Assembly: GCA_015655365.1 (NCBI GenBank)
Contig: JAATFE010000071.1
Coordinates: 1-9,439, forward strand
DNA: 9,439 nt
Reading direction: 5' to 3'
Origin: Terriglobales bacterium
GTDB taxonomy: Bacteria; Acidobacteriota; Terriglobia; Terriglobales; Acidobacteriaceae
Shown: piece after piece, positions 1 through 5,552 of the stretch
Layout of the letters: each line of letters starts with the position of its first letter
Numbering within the stretch: the stretch's first letter is position 1
The notes under the pieces: model-generated
Told to the model about the DNA's origin: nothing
Database searches by the model: none
Seen by the model: the letters and a program-made list of their open reading frames with translations, nothing else
Made by a program: the position numbers and the translations under genes

Positions 1-209
1 AAAACAGGCATCCATCCAGGTACCGGCGCGGCTGCCATGCCGACGGGCACTCCGCCTGAACCAACCTGCTGATGCAGGGCGGCCGAGTTGGACGCCATCT
101 TGCCGAAAAAGACTCCGCTCAAGGCCATGCCAAAAGCCAACAGCAACTGGAGCAGCGATCCAAGCAGCAGAACAATCGCGGAGAGAACCACACCAAGCGG
201 ACGCTTCAC
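1..209 (-). CDS. Putative membrane protein, N-terminal part only
   Basis: An open minus-strand frame starts at GTG 207-209 and continues for 69 codons to the left window edge without a stop. The start is supported by AAGGAG five bases upstream, an ideal ribosome binding site. The visible protein begins MKRPLGVVLSAIVLLLGSLL: a short basic N-terminus followed by a hydrophobic stretch at about residues 6-38, which could be a membrane anchor or the first of several helices. After it comes a Gly/Ala/Pro-rich hydrophilic segment, about residues 48-67. I do not recognise a family. Small multi-helix proteins with this kind of start and no assigned function are common in Terriglobia, but that comparison is from memory. 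The rest of the gene lies outside the window, so length, topology and function cannot be judged. Confidence 0.6.
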   Translation of the reverse strand, partial: MKRPLGVVLSAIVLLLGSLLQLLLAFGMALSGVFFGKMASNSAALHQQVGSGGVPVGMAAAPVPGWMPV

Positions 210-290
210 AGGAACTCCTTCGTAGCAGAGCCTTGCTCTCTGGTCAGTGGATTTGAGCCGGTACTTTCAGATGCTTTTCGAGTCAGGAGC

Positions 291-322
291 AATATAACAT
301 CTGCTGTCTTTCTAACGTGCAA
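291..322 (-). promoter_or_regulatory. Possible sigma70-type promoter for the left-edge gene
   Basis: On the minus strand, TTGCAC (317-322) lies 18 bases before GTTATA (293-298), about 85 bases upstream of the GTG start at 209. The boxes match the consensus only partly. The location in a non-coding spacer is suitable, but the call is weak. Confidence 0.25.
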
Positions 323-383
323 ATCCCAACGAAAAACCAGGGCCATCGCATGAACGATATTTTGAGGACAATTTCACCTTTTG

Positions 384-470
384 CGTCGTCCCTACGGGGC
401 TGAAATGCAATTCTGGCCTCCTTCCCCGCGCTGAAGCGCGGGGCTAGCAACCATTGCGCCTCCGGCGCGA
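384..470. repeat. Cluster of short GC-rich hairpins (REP-like)
   Basis: Two perfect hairpins sit close together: CCCCGCGC/GCGCGGGG (424-443, loop TGAA) and GCGCC/GGCGC (456-468, loop TCC). They are preceded by a short CCCTACGGGG segment near 390-400. Neither hairpin is followed by a T tract, so they do not look like terminators. Extragenic palindromes of this type are usually dispersed in many copies, but no second copy of this cluster is in the window. Confidence 0.5.
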
Positions 471-523
471 TAGAGATCGGAACCAGGCTCGTCAACAAGA
501 TGGATTCATGAGATGCCCTGAAC

Positions 524-563
524 AAAAGGCCCCCTCCTTGCGGAGAGGGCTCTTGTCTTTTTC
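524..563 (-). terminator. Rho-independent terminator downstream of ino1, possibly bidirectional
   Basis: On the minus strand a nine-pair stem (GCCCTCTCC with GGAGGGGGC, one G-U pair) closes a GCAA tetraloop (538-541) and is followed by CTTTTG. It lies about 140 bases past the ino1 stop, beyond the palindromic element at 598-708. The plus strand also ends in a T-rich tract (551-562), so it may stop transcription in both directions. Confidence 0.65.
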
Positions 564-597
564 GAATTAAGGAAAACCTACGCCTGGACGGCCAGTC

Positions 598-708
598 CCA
601 GGTCATTGACCAATTGATTTTGTCCCTTGGGTTCGTGCTATCCCAGGTCTCAAAAACGAGACCTGGGGCACCCAAGCTGGTACAACTTCAAGCAGTCAGA
701 GACCTAGT
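598..708 (+). repeat. Family I palindromic element, copy 1
   Basis: About 111 bp, nearly identical to 3203-3314 in the same orientation. The ends form an imperfect inverted repeat (CCAGGTCATTGAC against GTCAGAGACCTAG, 10 of 13). An internal hairpin at 635-671 has stem CCCAGGTCTC/GAGACCTGGG, with GTGC and GCAC pairing outside it across a three-base bulge. The right end contains the CTA that is read on the minus strand as the TAG stop of ino1. There is no coding content. It could be a MITE or a structured extragenic repeat. Confidence 0.8.
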
Positions 709-2047
709 CGTAGTACTCCAGGCCGAGGTGCGTGATCAGGTCCACGCCCATGATGTGGCGCAGCGTGTTCTTGAGCTTCATCGACTGGATGAACAGATCG
801 TGCTCCGGATAAAGGCCCTCGGCGGTCTGCGGCGCCTTCAAATAGAAGCTCAACCACTCCTGAATGCCGATCGACTGCAAAGAGGGCGTGCGCTTGGCCA
901 GATCCATGAACATGATCAGATCGAGCGCAATGGGCGCGGCCAGAATCGAGTCGCGGCAAAGGAAGTTGACCTTGATCTGCATCGGGTAACCCAGCCATCC
1001 GAAGATGTCGATGTTATCCCAAGCTTCCTTGTCGTCGCCCCGCGGCGGATAGTAGTTGATGCGGATCTTGTGGTAGAGATCCTTGTAGAGGTCGGGGTAA
1101 AGCTCGGGCTGGAAGATGTAATCCAGCGAGCCCAGCTTCGACTCTTCCTTGGTCTTGAACGACTGCGGATCGTCCAGCACTTCGCCGTCGCGGTTGCCCA
1201 GGATGTTGGTGGAGAACCAGCCCGAGACGCCCAACATGCGCGCCTTGAAAGCCGGCGCCAGCACCGTCTTCATGAAGGTCTGGCCGGTCTTGAAGTCGCG
1301 GCCGCAGATGGGAGCCGAATTCTTTTTCGACAACGCAACCATCGCCGGGAAATCCACCGTCAGGTTCGGTGCACCGTTGGCAAAGGGAACGCCCAGGCTC
1401 AATGCCGCATACGCGTAAATCTGCGACGAGGAGATGGCGATGTCGTTGTTATCCAGGCCGGCTTCAAAGGCCTCAATGCTCTGATGCACTGCCGTCGGCT
1501 CGATGAAGATTTCCGTCGACGCCGCCCAGATCACCACCACGCGGTCCACGGTCTTCTGGAAGGCCTTGATGTCTTCCATCACCTGGTTCGCCAGGTCGCG
1601 CTTGGTCTTGCCCGTTTTCACGTTGGTGCCGTGCAGGCGCTTCACGTAATACTGGTCGAAGACTGCCGGCATCGGCTTGATGGTCTCCAAGTAAGGCTTG
1701 AGCTGGGTAAGCATCTTCTCGTCCAGCACCTTGGCGTGGGCCGCGGCCTCATAGACATTGTCCGTAAAAATGTCCCAGCCGGTGAACACGACATCGTTCA
1801 GATTGGCGATGGGCACAAAATCCTTGATCAGAGGAGAGTGGTTGTCGGTCCGCTTCCCCAGCCGGATCCTACCCATCTGTGTCAGTGATCCGATCGGCTT
1901 GGCCAGTCCGCGACGGACGGCCTCCACTCCAGCAATCATTGTCGTGGCCACAGCACCCAGGCCAACCACCATCACGCCCAGTTTGCCCGTGGCAGGCGCA
2001 ATCTTGGATGCAGCGGTCTTCTGGCCGCCTTGCTCTTCAGTTGACAT
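704..2047 (-). CDS. ino1: Myo-inositol-1-phosphate synthase (inositol-3-phosphate synthase)
   Basis: Converts D-glucose 6-phosphate to 1D-myo-inositol 3-phosphate using NAD+ (EC 5.5.1.4), the entry step to inositol phosphates and inositol lipids; cytosolic. The 447-residue protein has an N-terminal Rossmann motif VVGLGAVATT (about 27-36). A conserved central segment includes ISSSQIYAYAALSLGVPFAN (about 205-224). The family's tetramerisation/catalytic region carries CGRDFKTGQT (about 248-257), SGWFSTNILGNRDG (about 275-288) and TKEESK (about 299-304). Length is between the short actinobacterial (about 360-370) and long eukaryotic (about 510) forms, similar to what I recall for Bacteroidota enzymes. 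Start ATG 2045-2047 has AGGAG five bases upstream (2053-2057). The stop TAG (704-706) lies in a dispersed repeat. dedA lies 114 bp upstream on the same strand. Family assignment is secure; the inositol end product cannot be told from the window. Confidence 0.95.
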   Translation of the reverse strand: MSTEEQGGQKTAASKIAPATGKLGVMVVGLGAVATTMIAGVEAVRRGLAKPIGSLTQMGRIRLGKRTDNHSPLIKDFVPIANLNDVVFTGWDIFTDNVYEAAAHAKVLDEKMLTQLKPYLETIKPMPAVFDQYYVKRLHGTNVKTGKTKRDLANQVMEDIKAFQKTVDRVVVIWAASTEIFIEPTAVHQSIEAFEAGLDNNDIAISSSQIYAYAALSLGVPFANGAPNLTVDFPAMVALSKKNSAPICGRDFKTGQTFMKTVLAPAFKARMLGVSGWFSTNILGNRDGEVLDDPQSFKTKEESKLGSLDYIFQPELYPDLYKDLYHKIRINYYPPRGDDKEAWDNIDIFGWLGYPMQIKVNFLCRDSILAAPIALDLIMFMDLAKRTPSLQSIGIQEWLSFYLKAPQTAEGLYPEHDLFIQSMKLKNTLRHIMGVDLITHLGLEYYD

Positions 2048-2081
2048 CGTTTCTCCTAACCTTCATTTGTTCGCTGCCGAT

Positions 2082-2109
2082 TTACTAGCAGTTCGAAATT
2101 CTATTTCAA
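2082..2109 (-). promoter_or_regulatory. Possible promoter for ino1
   Basis: On the minus strand, TTGAAA (2104-2109, five of six to TTGACA) is followed after 16 bases by a weak -10 box, TAGTAA (2082-2087), about 35 bases upstream of the ino1 start. If real, ino1 can be transcribed independently of dedA. The -10 match is poor. Confidence 0.3.
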
Positions 2110-2161
2110 CAGACGCATCAGTGTACGCCCTGCAAAGAGCCTCGATCCCAACGATCCGGAT

Positions 2162-2800
2162 CTAGGCCTCATTCATTTGCCGGCCGCGCTTCACATGCGA
2201 CCAGACAAACCAGACAATCCCCGCAACCAGCGCGAGTTCGACGACGAGATGAAAGCGGTGAAATGCCGCGTAAAAACGCGGATCCGTATGCCATCTCTCC
2301 CCCAGTTGCATTCCCGCGTAGGCCAGTGCAAAGCACCACGGCCAGGAACCCAAAAAAGTATAGAGGTGGAAACGGAACTGCGGCATCTTGGCAATTCCCG
2401 CCGGGAATGCGATAAAGGTGCGCACCACCGGCAGCAACCGTGCCAACAAGACCGTGATCGATCCGTACTTGTTAAAGAAAATGGTCATCCGGTCCAGATC
2501 GCGATGATTCATCAGGACCCATTTTCCGTAACGCTCAACCAGCGGCCGGCCGCCCTTGGCGCCAATCCAATACGCCAGAGCCGAGCCCACATTGCAGCCC
2601 ACCGCGCCAGCCGTCGCAGCCAGGATCAAGCTGAAACGCCCCATGTACGCCAGGTAGCCGGCAAACGGCATAATGATCTCGGAGGGCAGCGGAATACAGG
2701 CCGATTCGATTCCCATCAGCACTGCAATGCCGGTGTATCCGCCGAGGTCGATGACGTGGGTTACGAAGTGTACTAGAAAGGCAATAATTCTTTCGTTCAT
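2162..2800 (-). CDS. DedA-family integral membrane protein
   Basis: DedA (SNARE-associated/VTT superfamily) proteins are inner-membrane proteins; several are implicated in recycling undecaprenyl phosphate or phosphatidylethanolamine across the membrane. The 212-residue protein shows the two hallmark re-entrant motifs. The first is ESACIPLPSE (32-41) followed by a hydrophobic helix. The second is ARLLPVVRTFIAFPAGIAKM (120-139), with the conserved R-P-R and AG residues. Further hydrophobic helices lie at about 55-80, 145-165 and 185-201; the C-terminus is basic. I chose ATG 2798-2800, which has AAGG five bases upstream and gives the usual family length. An in-frame TTG at 2878 would add 26 polar residues, and its nearest GGAG is about 20 bases away, so it is unlikely. 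ino1 follows after 114 bp on the same strand. The transported lipid is unknown. Confidence 0.92.
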   Translation of the reverse strand: MNERIIAFLVHFVTHVIDLGGYTGIAVLMGIESACIPLPSEIIMPFAGYLAYMGRFSLILAATAGAVGCNVGSALAYWIGAKGGRPLVERYGKWVLMNHRDLDRMTIFFNKYGSITVLLARLLPVVRTFIAFPAGIAKMPQFRFHLYTFLGSWPWCFALAYAGMQLGERWHTDPRFYAAFHRFHLVVELALVAGIVWFVWSHVKRGRQMNEA

Positions 2801-2934
2801 GGGCGCCTTCAGTATATAGGGTCGGGCCGCTTCCGCGTTCCCTCGCAGCAACTCGCGGCGCAACTCCTCTGCGCTCAAGATCGATTCGCTTTTCGGTTCT
2901 CCTTTTCCGGCGAATTTTGTTCTGCTCTTCCGCG

Positions 2935-3053
2935 CTAGAGCGATTCCACAATCTACGTGCCCCGATTCTCATCGTGCAAGGTGGCATTTTCTTGAGGAAA
3001 ATGCCACTTGAGAGCAATGGCTTCGGGATACAGCAATTGTGGAACCGCTATAG
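2935..3053 (+). repeat. Family II double-stem element, copy 1
   Basis: About 119 bp. Outer arms CTAGAGCGATTCCACAAT (2935-2952) and ATTGTGGAACCGCTATAG (3036-3053) pair at 16 of 18 positions. A perfect internal 11-bp hairpin, GTGGCATTTTC (2981-2991) with GAAAATGCCAC (2997-3007), has a TTGAG loop. The sister copy at 5192-5309 has the same layout and the shared cores CGTGCAAGGTG and TACAGCAATT, but different stem sequences that still pair. It lies upstream of dedA and carries no gene. Its right end is interrupted by, or shared with, the element at 3051-3201. Confidence 0.75.
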
Positions 3054-3201
3054 TGTCCTGTCTCTGAAGTCCGTTGAGGAACTCACGAACGACAAAAGCA
3101 GATTCTTCGACTCACCACCCCCGAACTGAGAAACGTTCGGGGCCCCGTTCGCTCAGAATGACAGCCGCTGTTTTGTTATGGACTTTAGAGACAGGACACT
3201 A
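3051..3201. mobile_element. MITE-like element with 22-bp terminal inverted repeats and TA ends
   Basis: A 151-bp unit bounded by inverted repeats at 3051-3072 and 3180-3201 that match at 21 of 22 positions; the outer 15 bases are TAGTGTCCTGTCTCT. It contains no transposase. Both ends carry TA, which fits a TA target-site duplication of the kind made by IS630/Tc1-mariner transposases (family knowledge; no parent element is seen here). Inside are a perfect hairpin, CCCCGAAC/GTTCGGGG (3119-3142), and the motif pair ATTCTTCGACTC and GCTCAGAATGAC, which recurs at 5383-5417. Confidence 0.7.
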
Positions 3202-3202
3202 G

Positions 3203-3314
3203 CCAGGTCTTTGACCAATTGATTTTGTACCTTGGGTTCGTGCTTTCCCAGGTCCCAAAATCGGGACCTGGGGCACCCAGTGCTGGTACCGCTAGCTGCG
3301 GTCAGAGACCTAGT
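3203..3314 (+). repeat. Family I palindromic element, copy 2
   Basis: About 112 bp, aligned over its full length with 598-708 apart from a divergent stretch near 3291-3300. The terminal inverted repeat is CCAGGTCTTTGAC against GTCAGAGACCTAG (11 of 13). The internal hairpin (3240-3276) has stem CCCAGGTCCC/GGGACCTGGG. Compared with copy 1, one T-A pair has become C-G with both arms changed. It is non-coding and follows the 3051-3201 element directly. Confidence 0.8.
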
Positions 3315-3402
3315 TAGCTGGCCAGCGAGTTAGCTTGGAGTTGTGGTTCCCCGAGTTCCCGGAGTTTGACCGCGGTCGTAAGACGCTACGCTTGGATGCT
3401 TA

Positions 3403-3468
3403 CCCAGGATTGCGCTACGCTCCATCCTGGGCTATTATCGGCGCTCCCTCCGGGAGCGTAGTGCCGAT
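3403..3468. repeat. Paired extragenic hairpins upstream of aroA
   Basis: Two adjacent palindromes: CCCAGGAT/ATCCTGGG (3403-3410 with 3424-3431), then CGCTCCC/GGGAGCG around TCC (3442-3458). The second is enclosed by ATCGG/CCGAT (3437-3441 with 3464-3468). No T tract follows. The block resembles other extragenic palindromes in the window in style, but no second copy is seen here. Confidence 0.5.
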
Positions 3469-3590
3469 CGAGTGCAAGTGCAGCGACAGGTTTTCATGCC
3501 GGATTGTGAGCCGCGAAGGGTCATCGAGTATTTTTCACGCCTTCCCTGCTGTGCTGGGAAAAAAAGGCAGATTGTTCAGGAAGGCAACGG

Positions 3591-3697
3591 TTGGTCGTGT
3601 GGGAAGGTGGCCGGTTGATCGTGTGAGGTGAAGAAGGGTGCTTGTGTACGAAGGAGACGATTGATCGCACGGGAAGAACGTTGTGGACGCGTGGAGG
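3591..3697 (+). repeat. Degenerate direct repeats in the aroA leader
   Basis: Short related units begin near 3591 (TTGGTCGTGTGGGAAGG), 3615 (TTGATCGTGTGAGGTGA), 3643 (TTGTGTACGAAGGAG), 3661 (TTGATCGCACGGGAAGA) and about 3681 (TTGTGGACGCGTGGAGG). Spacing is irregular, roughly 18-28 bases. They could be a decayed tandem repeat or a set of binding sites; nothing here decides. The whole 3469-3794 stretch holds no convincing gene. Confidence 0.3.
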
Positions 3698-3759
3698 ACG
3701 GAACGGTTCGTCCTCTGTTTGGCGGCATGACTGGGCGGGCAGTCGGCCTTCTTCGATAG
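3661..3759 (+). other. Possible 32-codon upstream reading frame in the aroA leader
   Basis: A TTG at 3661 is preceded by AAGGAG (3651-3656) at a four-base spacing and opens a 32-residue frame ending at TAG 3757-3759, 35 bases before the aroA start. The peptide has no run of aromatic residues, so classical aromatic-amino-acid attenuation is not indicated. The strong ribosome-binding match is the only evidence, and it may be chance. Confidence 0.15.
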
Positions 3760-3785
3760 ACTGGGAGACAACGTCATTTCGCATC

Positions 3786-3797
3786 GGAGACCCTTTG
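3786..3797 (+). promoter_or_regulatory. Ribosome binding site and TTG start that set the aroA N-terminus
   Basis: GGAG (3786-3789) lies five bases before TTG 3795-3797. The encoded protein starts a few residues before the conserved family N-terminus, which makes this the best start. No ATG or GTG occurs in frame at a suitable place. Confidence 0.65.
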
Positions 3798-5096
3798 CAC
3801 ACTACAGCCCAGGAACGCCTCGTCCGCCCCGCCCGCAACCTCAATGGAAGCCTTCGCCTGCCCGGCGACAAATCCATCAGCCACCGCTATGGGATGCTGG
3901 CCGCTTTTGCCGAGGGGACTTCGCGCTTTAGCAACTTCTCGACCGGCGCCGACTGCGCTTCGACGCTGGCCTGCATGGAGGCTTTGGGCGCCAAGGTCAA
4001 CCGGACCGGCGAGGGGATCATCGAGGTGACTGGCGTGGCGGGCCGCGTGACTCCGTCGAGCCAGGCGCTGGACTGCGGCAATTCCGGCTCGACCATGCGC
4101 ATGATTTCCGGCTTGCTGGCACCGCAGGAGGGCAGCTTTACCCTGATCGGCGACGAGTCTCTTTCCCGCCGCCCGATGGAACGCATCCGCAAACCACTGG
4201 AAGCGATGGGTGCGCGACTCACGCTGACCGAAGGACACGCGCCGCTCACGATATTGGGCGGCCCGCTGAAGGCCATCGACTACACCACCCCGGTGCCCAG
4301 CGCGCAGGTGAAGACCTGCGTTTTGCTGGCGGGACTGCAAACTGAGGGGACCACGACGGTACGGGAAGCCCTGCGCACCCGCGATCACAGCGAACTGGCG
4401 CTGCGCGCCTTTGGGGCCAAGCTGACGCGCACGCTGGATTCGATCTCGATTAGCGGACCGCAGGTGCTGCGCGCGATTGACGCTGTCGTGCCGGGGGATA
4501 TTTCCTCGGCCGCATTTTTTCTTTGTGCCGCGGCGCTGTTTCCCGGCTCCAGCCTGGTGCTGGATTCGCTGGGGCTGAACCCGACCCGCGCCTCGCTGCT
4601 CGATGTGCTGACCGCACTGGGAGCGCAGATCAGCGTTCTCAACCTGGAAGAGAAGAATGCCGAACTGGTGGGCACGGTGCGGGTCTCGTCTCCGGCGGAG
4701 GGATTGGGATCGACCGAGGTGAGCGGCGCTCTGGCGGCGCAACTGATCGACGAACTGCCGGTGCTGGCGGCTATTGCACCGTATTCGAGCGGCGGCATTC
4801 GCATCCGGGATGCCAAGGAACTGCGCATCAAGGAGTCGGACAGAATCGCGCTGACGGTGAAGAACCTGCGCGCGATGGGCGCAGAGGTGACCGAGTTCGA
4901 GGACGGCCTGGATGTTCCCGGAGGACAGACGCTGCACGGGGCGACGATCGACTCCGGTAGCGACCACCGCATCGCCATGGCCTTCAGCGTGGCGGCGTTG
5001 CGCGCCGAAGGGGAGACGCTGATTCAGGGCGCGGATTCGGCGGCGATCAGCTTTCCCGAGTTCTTCGATTTGCTGGATTTGATCGCGGAACGGTAG
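3795..5096 (+). CDS. aroA: 3-phosphoshikimate 1-carboxyvinyltransferase (EPSP synthase), class II type
   Basis: Joins phosphoenolpyruvate to shikimate 3-phosphate, the sixth shikimate-pathway step toward aromatic amino acids (EC 2.5.1.19); cytosolic. The 433-residue protein has the substrate-binding LPGDKSISHR (22-31), GNSGSTMR (95-102), the catalytic Asp of IDELP (D319), the Glu of KESDR (E347) and SDHRIAMAF (389-397). It carries the four signatures used for class II enzymes: GDKS (24-27), SAQVK (169-173), RDHSE (196-200) and NPTR (262-265). The Gly of GNSGST is retained where the CP4 enzyme has Ala. The start is TTG 3795. The frame stays open back to 3642, but those 51 codons encode an Arg/Ser/Trp-rich stretch unlike the family. 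No other aro gene is adjacent. A convergent spacer with terminator follows. Confidence 0.94.
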   Translation: MHTTAQERLVRPARNLNGSLRLPGDKSISHRYGMLAAFAEGTSRFSNFSTGADCASTLACMEALGAKVNRTGEGIIEVTGVAGRVTPSSQALDCGNSGSTMRMISGLLAPQEGSFTLIGDESLSRRPMERIRKPLEAMGARLTLTEGHAPLTILGGPLKAIDYTTPVPSAQVKTCVLLAGLQTEGTTTVREALRTRDHSELALRAFGAKLTRTLDSISISGPQVLRAIDAVVPGDISSAAFFLCAAALFPGSSLVLDSLGLNPTRASLLDVLTALGAQISVLNLEEKNAELVGTVRVSSPAEGLGSTEVSGALAAQLIDELPVLAAIAPYSSGGIRIRDAKELRIKESDRIALTVKNLRAMGAEVTEFEDGLDVPGGQTLHGATIDSGSDHRIAMAFSVAALRAEGETLIQGADSAAISFPEFFDLLDLIAER

Positions 5097-5135
5097 CCAC
5101 CACCTGCGGTGGGGCCAGCGTTGCTTGTGAGAGTC

Positions 5136-5186
5136 GTGCTCTCCCAGGCTTGGCTCAAAGACAACTACGCGCCAAGGATGGGGCAC
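5136..5186 (+). repeat. Diverged family I hairpin
   Basis: It shares the flanks GTGCTCTCCCAGG and GGGGCACCCAG with the other family I copies. Its inner stem is different: CTTGGC pairs with GCCAAG around a longer, 16-base loop. The conserved outside and replaced but still paired inside suggest a diverged relative rather than chance. It lies 39 bases after the aroA stop and has no T tract. Confidence 0.5.
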
Positions 5187-5191
5187 CCAGG

Positions 5192-5309
5192 CTAGAGCAT
5201 TTTCGGAATACATATAGACTTTTTAAGGGGCGTGCAAGGTGCCTTTTTCTTGAGAAAAAGGCACTTAGCCGCGTGCTTTCGGTCTACAGCAATTCCGAAA
5301 ATGCTATAG
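5192..5309 (+). repeat. Family II double-stem element, copy 2
   Basis: About 118 bp. Outer arms CTAGAGCATTTTCGGAAT (5192-5209) and ATTCCGAAAATGCTATAG (5292-5309) pair at 17 of 18 positions. The internal hairpin GTGCCTTTTTC (5239-5249) with GAAAAAGGCAC (5254-5264) is perfect and has a TTGA loop. Relative to 2935-3053, five outer-arm positions and two inner-stem positions differ. The opposite arm has changed to match, so pairing is kept or improved. Confidence 0.75.
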
Positions 5310-5319
5310 CGTTGTCCAG

Positions 5320-5356
5320 GTGCTTTCCCAGGTCTCAGAATCGAGACCTGGGGCAC
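5320..5356 (+). repeat. Family I hairpin, short copy
   Basis: Only the 37-base core is present: GTGC, TTT bulge, stem CCCAGGTCTC/GAGACCTGGG, then GCAC. The AATTGATTTTGT segment and the terminal repeats of the full-length copies are missing. It stands ten bases after the family II element, the same order as at 2935-3314. Confidence 0.7.
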
Positions 5357-5382
5357 CCATTTTTGTGGCAGATAAACCGCGG

Positions 5383-5417
5383 GTTCTTCGACTCCGCTGC
5401 GCTCCGCTCAGAATGAC
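5383..5417. repeat. Short dispersed motif shared with the MITE interior
   Basis: GTTCTTCGACTC (5383-5394) and GCTCAGAATGAC (5406-5417) flank a short GC-rich centre. The same two motifs bracket the hairpin inside the 3051-3201 element (3102-3113 and 3151-3162). It is non-coding, with function unknown. Confidence 0.5.
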
Positions 5418-5437
5418 CGCAAAGTAGTTGGAAATAG

Positions 5438-5479
5438 AAAAGGCCCGTCCGGCTTCGCAAGAAGCGGGGCGGGCCTTTT
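5438..5479. terminator. Strong bidirectional terminator between aroA and tolC
   Basis: AAAAGGCCCG (5438-5447) pairs with CGGGCCTTTT (5470-5479). Inside, GCTTC/GAAGC closes a GCAA loop (5457-5460). Terminal A and T runs supply a U tract on either strand, as expected between the convergent aroA and tolC genes. It is 73 bases past the tolC stop. Confidence 0.85.
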
Positions 5480-5552
5480 GTTATTGCTGTGCAGCAGCTA
5501 TTGCCGATGTTACTTTTATTGCCGACGCTGTTTCATTGGCAATGCGGCAGAC

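Noticed and set aside
283..675. Minus-strand frame in the left spacer
   Set aside because: It runs through the terminator, hairpins and a dispersed repeat; the apparent protein is just translated repeat.
614..1888. Long plus-strand open frame (424 codons)
   Set aside because: It lies antisense to ino1, has Arg/His/Val-heavy low-quality sequence with no family features, and starts inside a repeat.
2917..3129. Plus-strand frame of 70 codons
   Set aside because: It lies wholly in family II and MITE sequence.
598..3314. Composite transposon carrying ino1 and dedA
   Set aside because: The flanking repeats contain no transposase, and the cargo is ordinary chromosomal genes.
3642..3794. N-terminal extension of aroA
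   Set aside because: The frame is open, but the residues do not resemble EPSP synthase, and a better start with its own ribosome binding site is at 3795.
5097..5113. Small hairpin CCACC/GGTGG right after the aroA stop as a terminator
   Set aside because: Only five base pairs and no T tract; the strong terminator is at 5438-5479.
3774..5213. Long minus-strand open frame (479 codons)
   Set aside because: It is antisense to aroA, dominated by Arg, Gln and His as expected of a shadow frame in GC-rich DNA, with no motif.
598..5417. CRISPR array
   Set aside because: Repeats are few, irregularly spaced, of several families, and lie in separate gene spacers with no cas genes.
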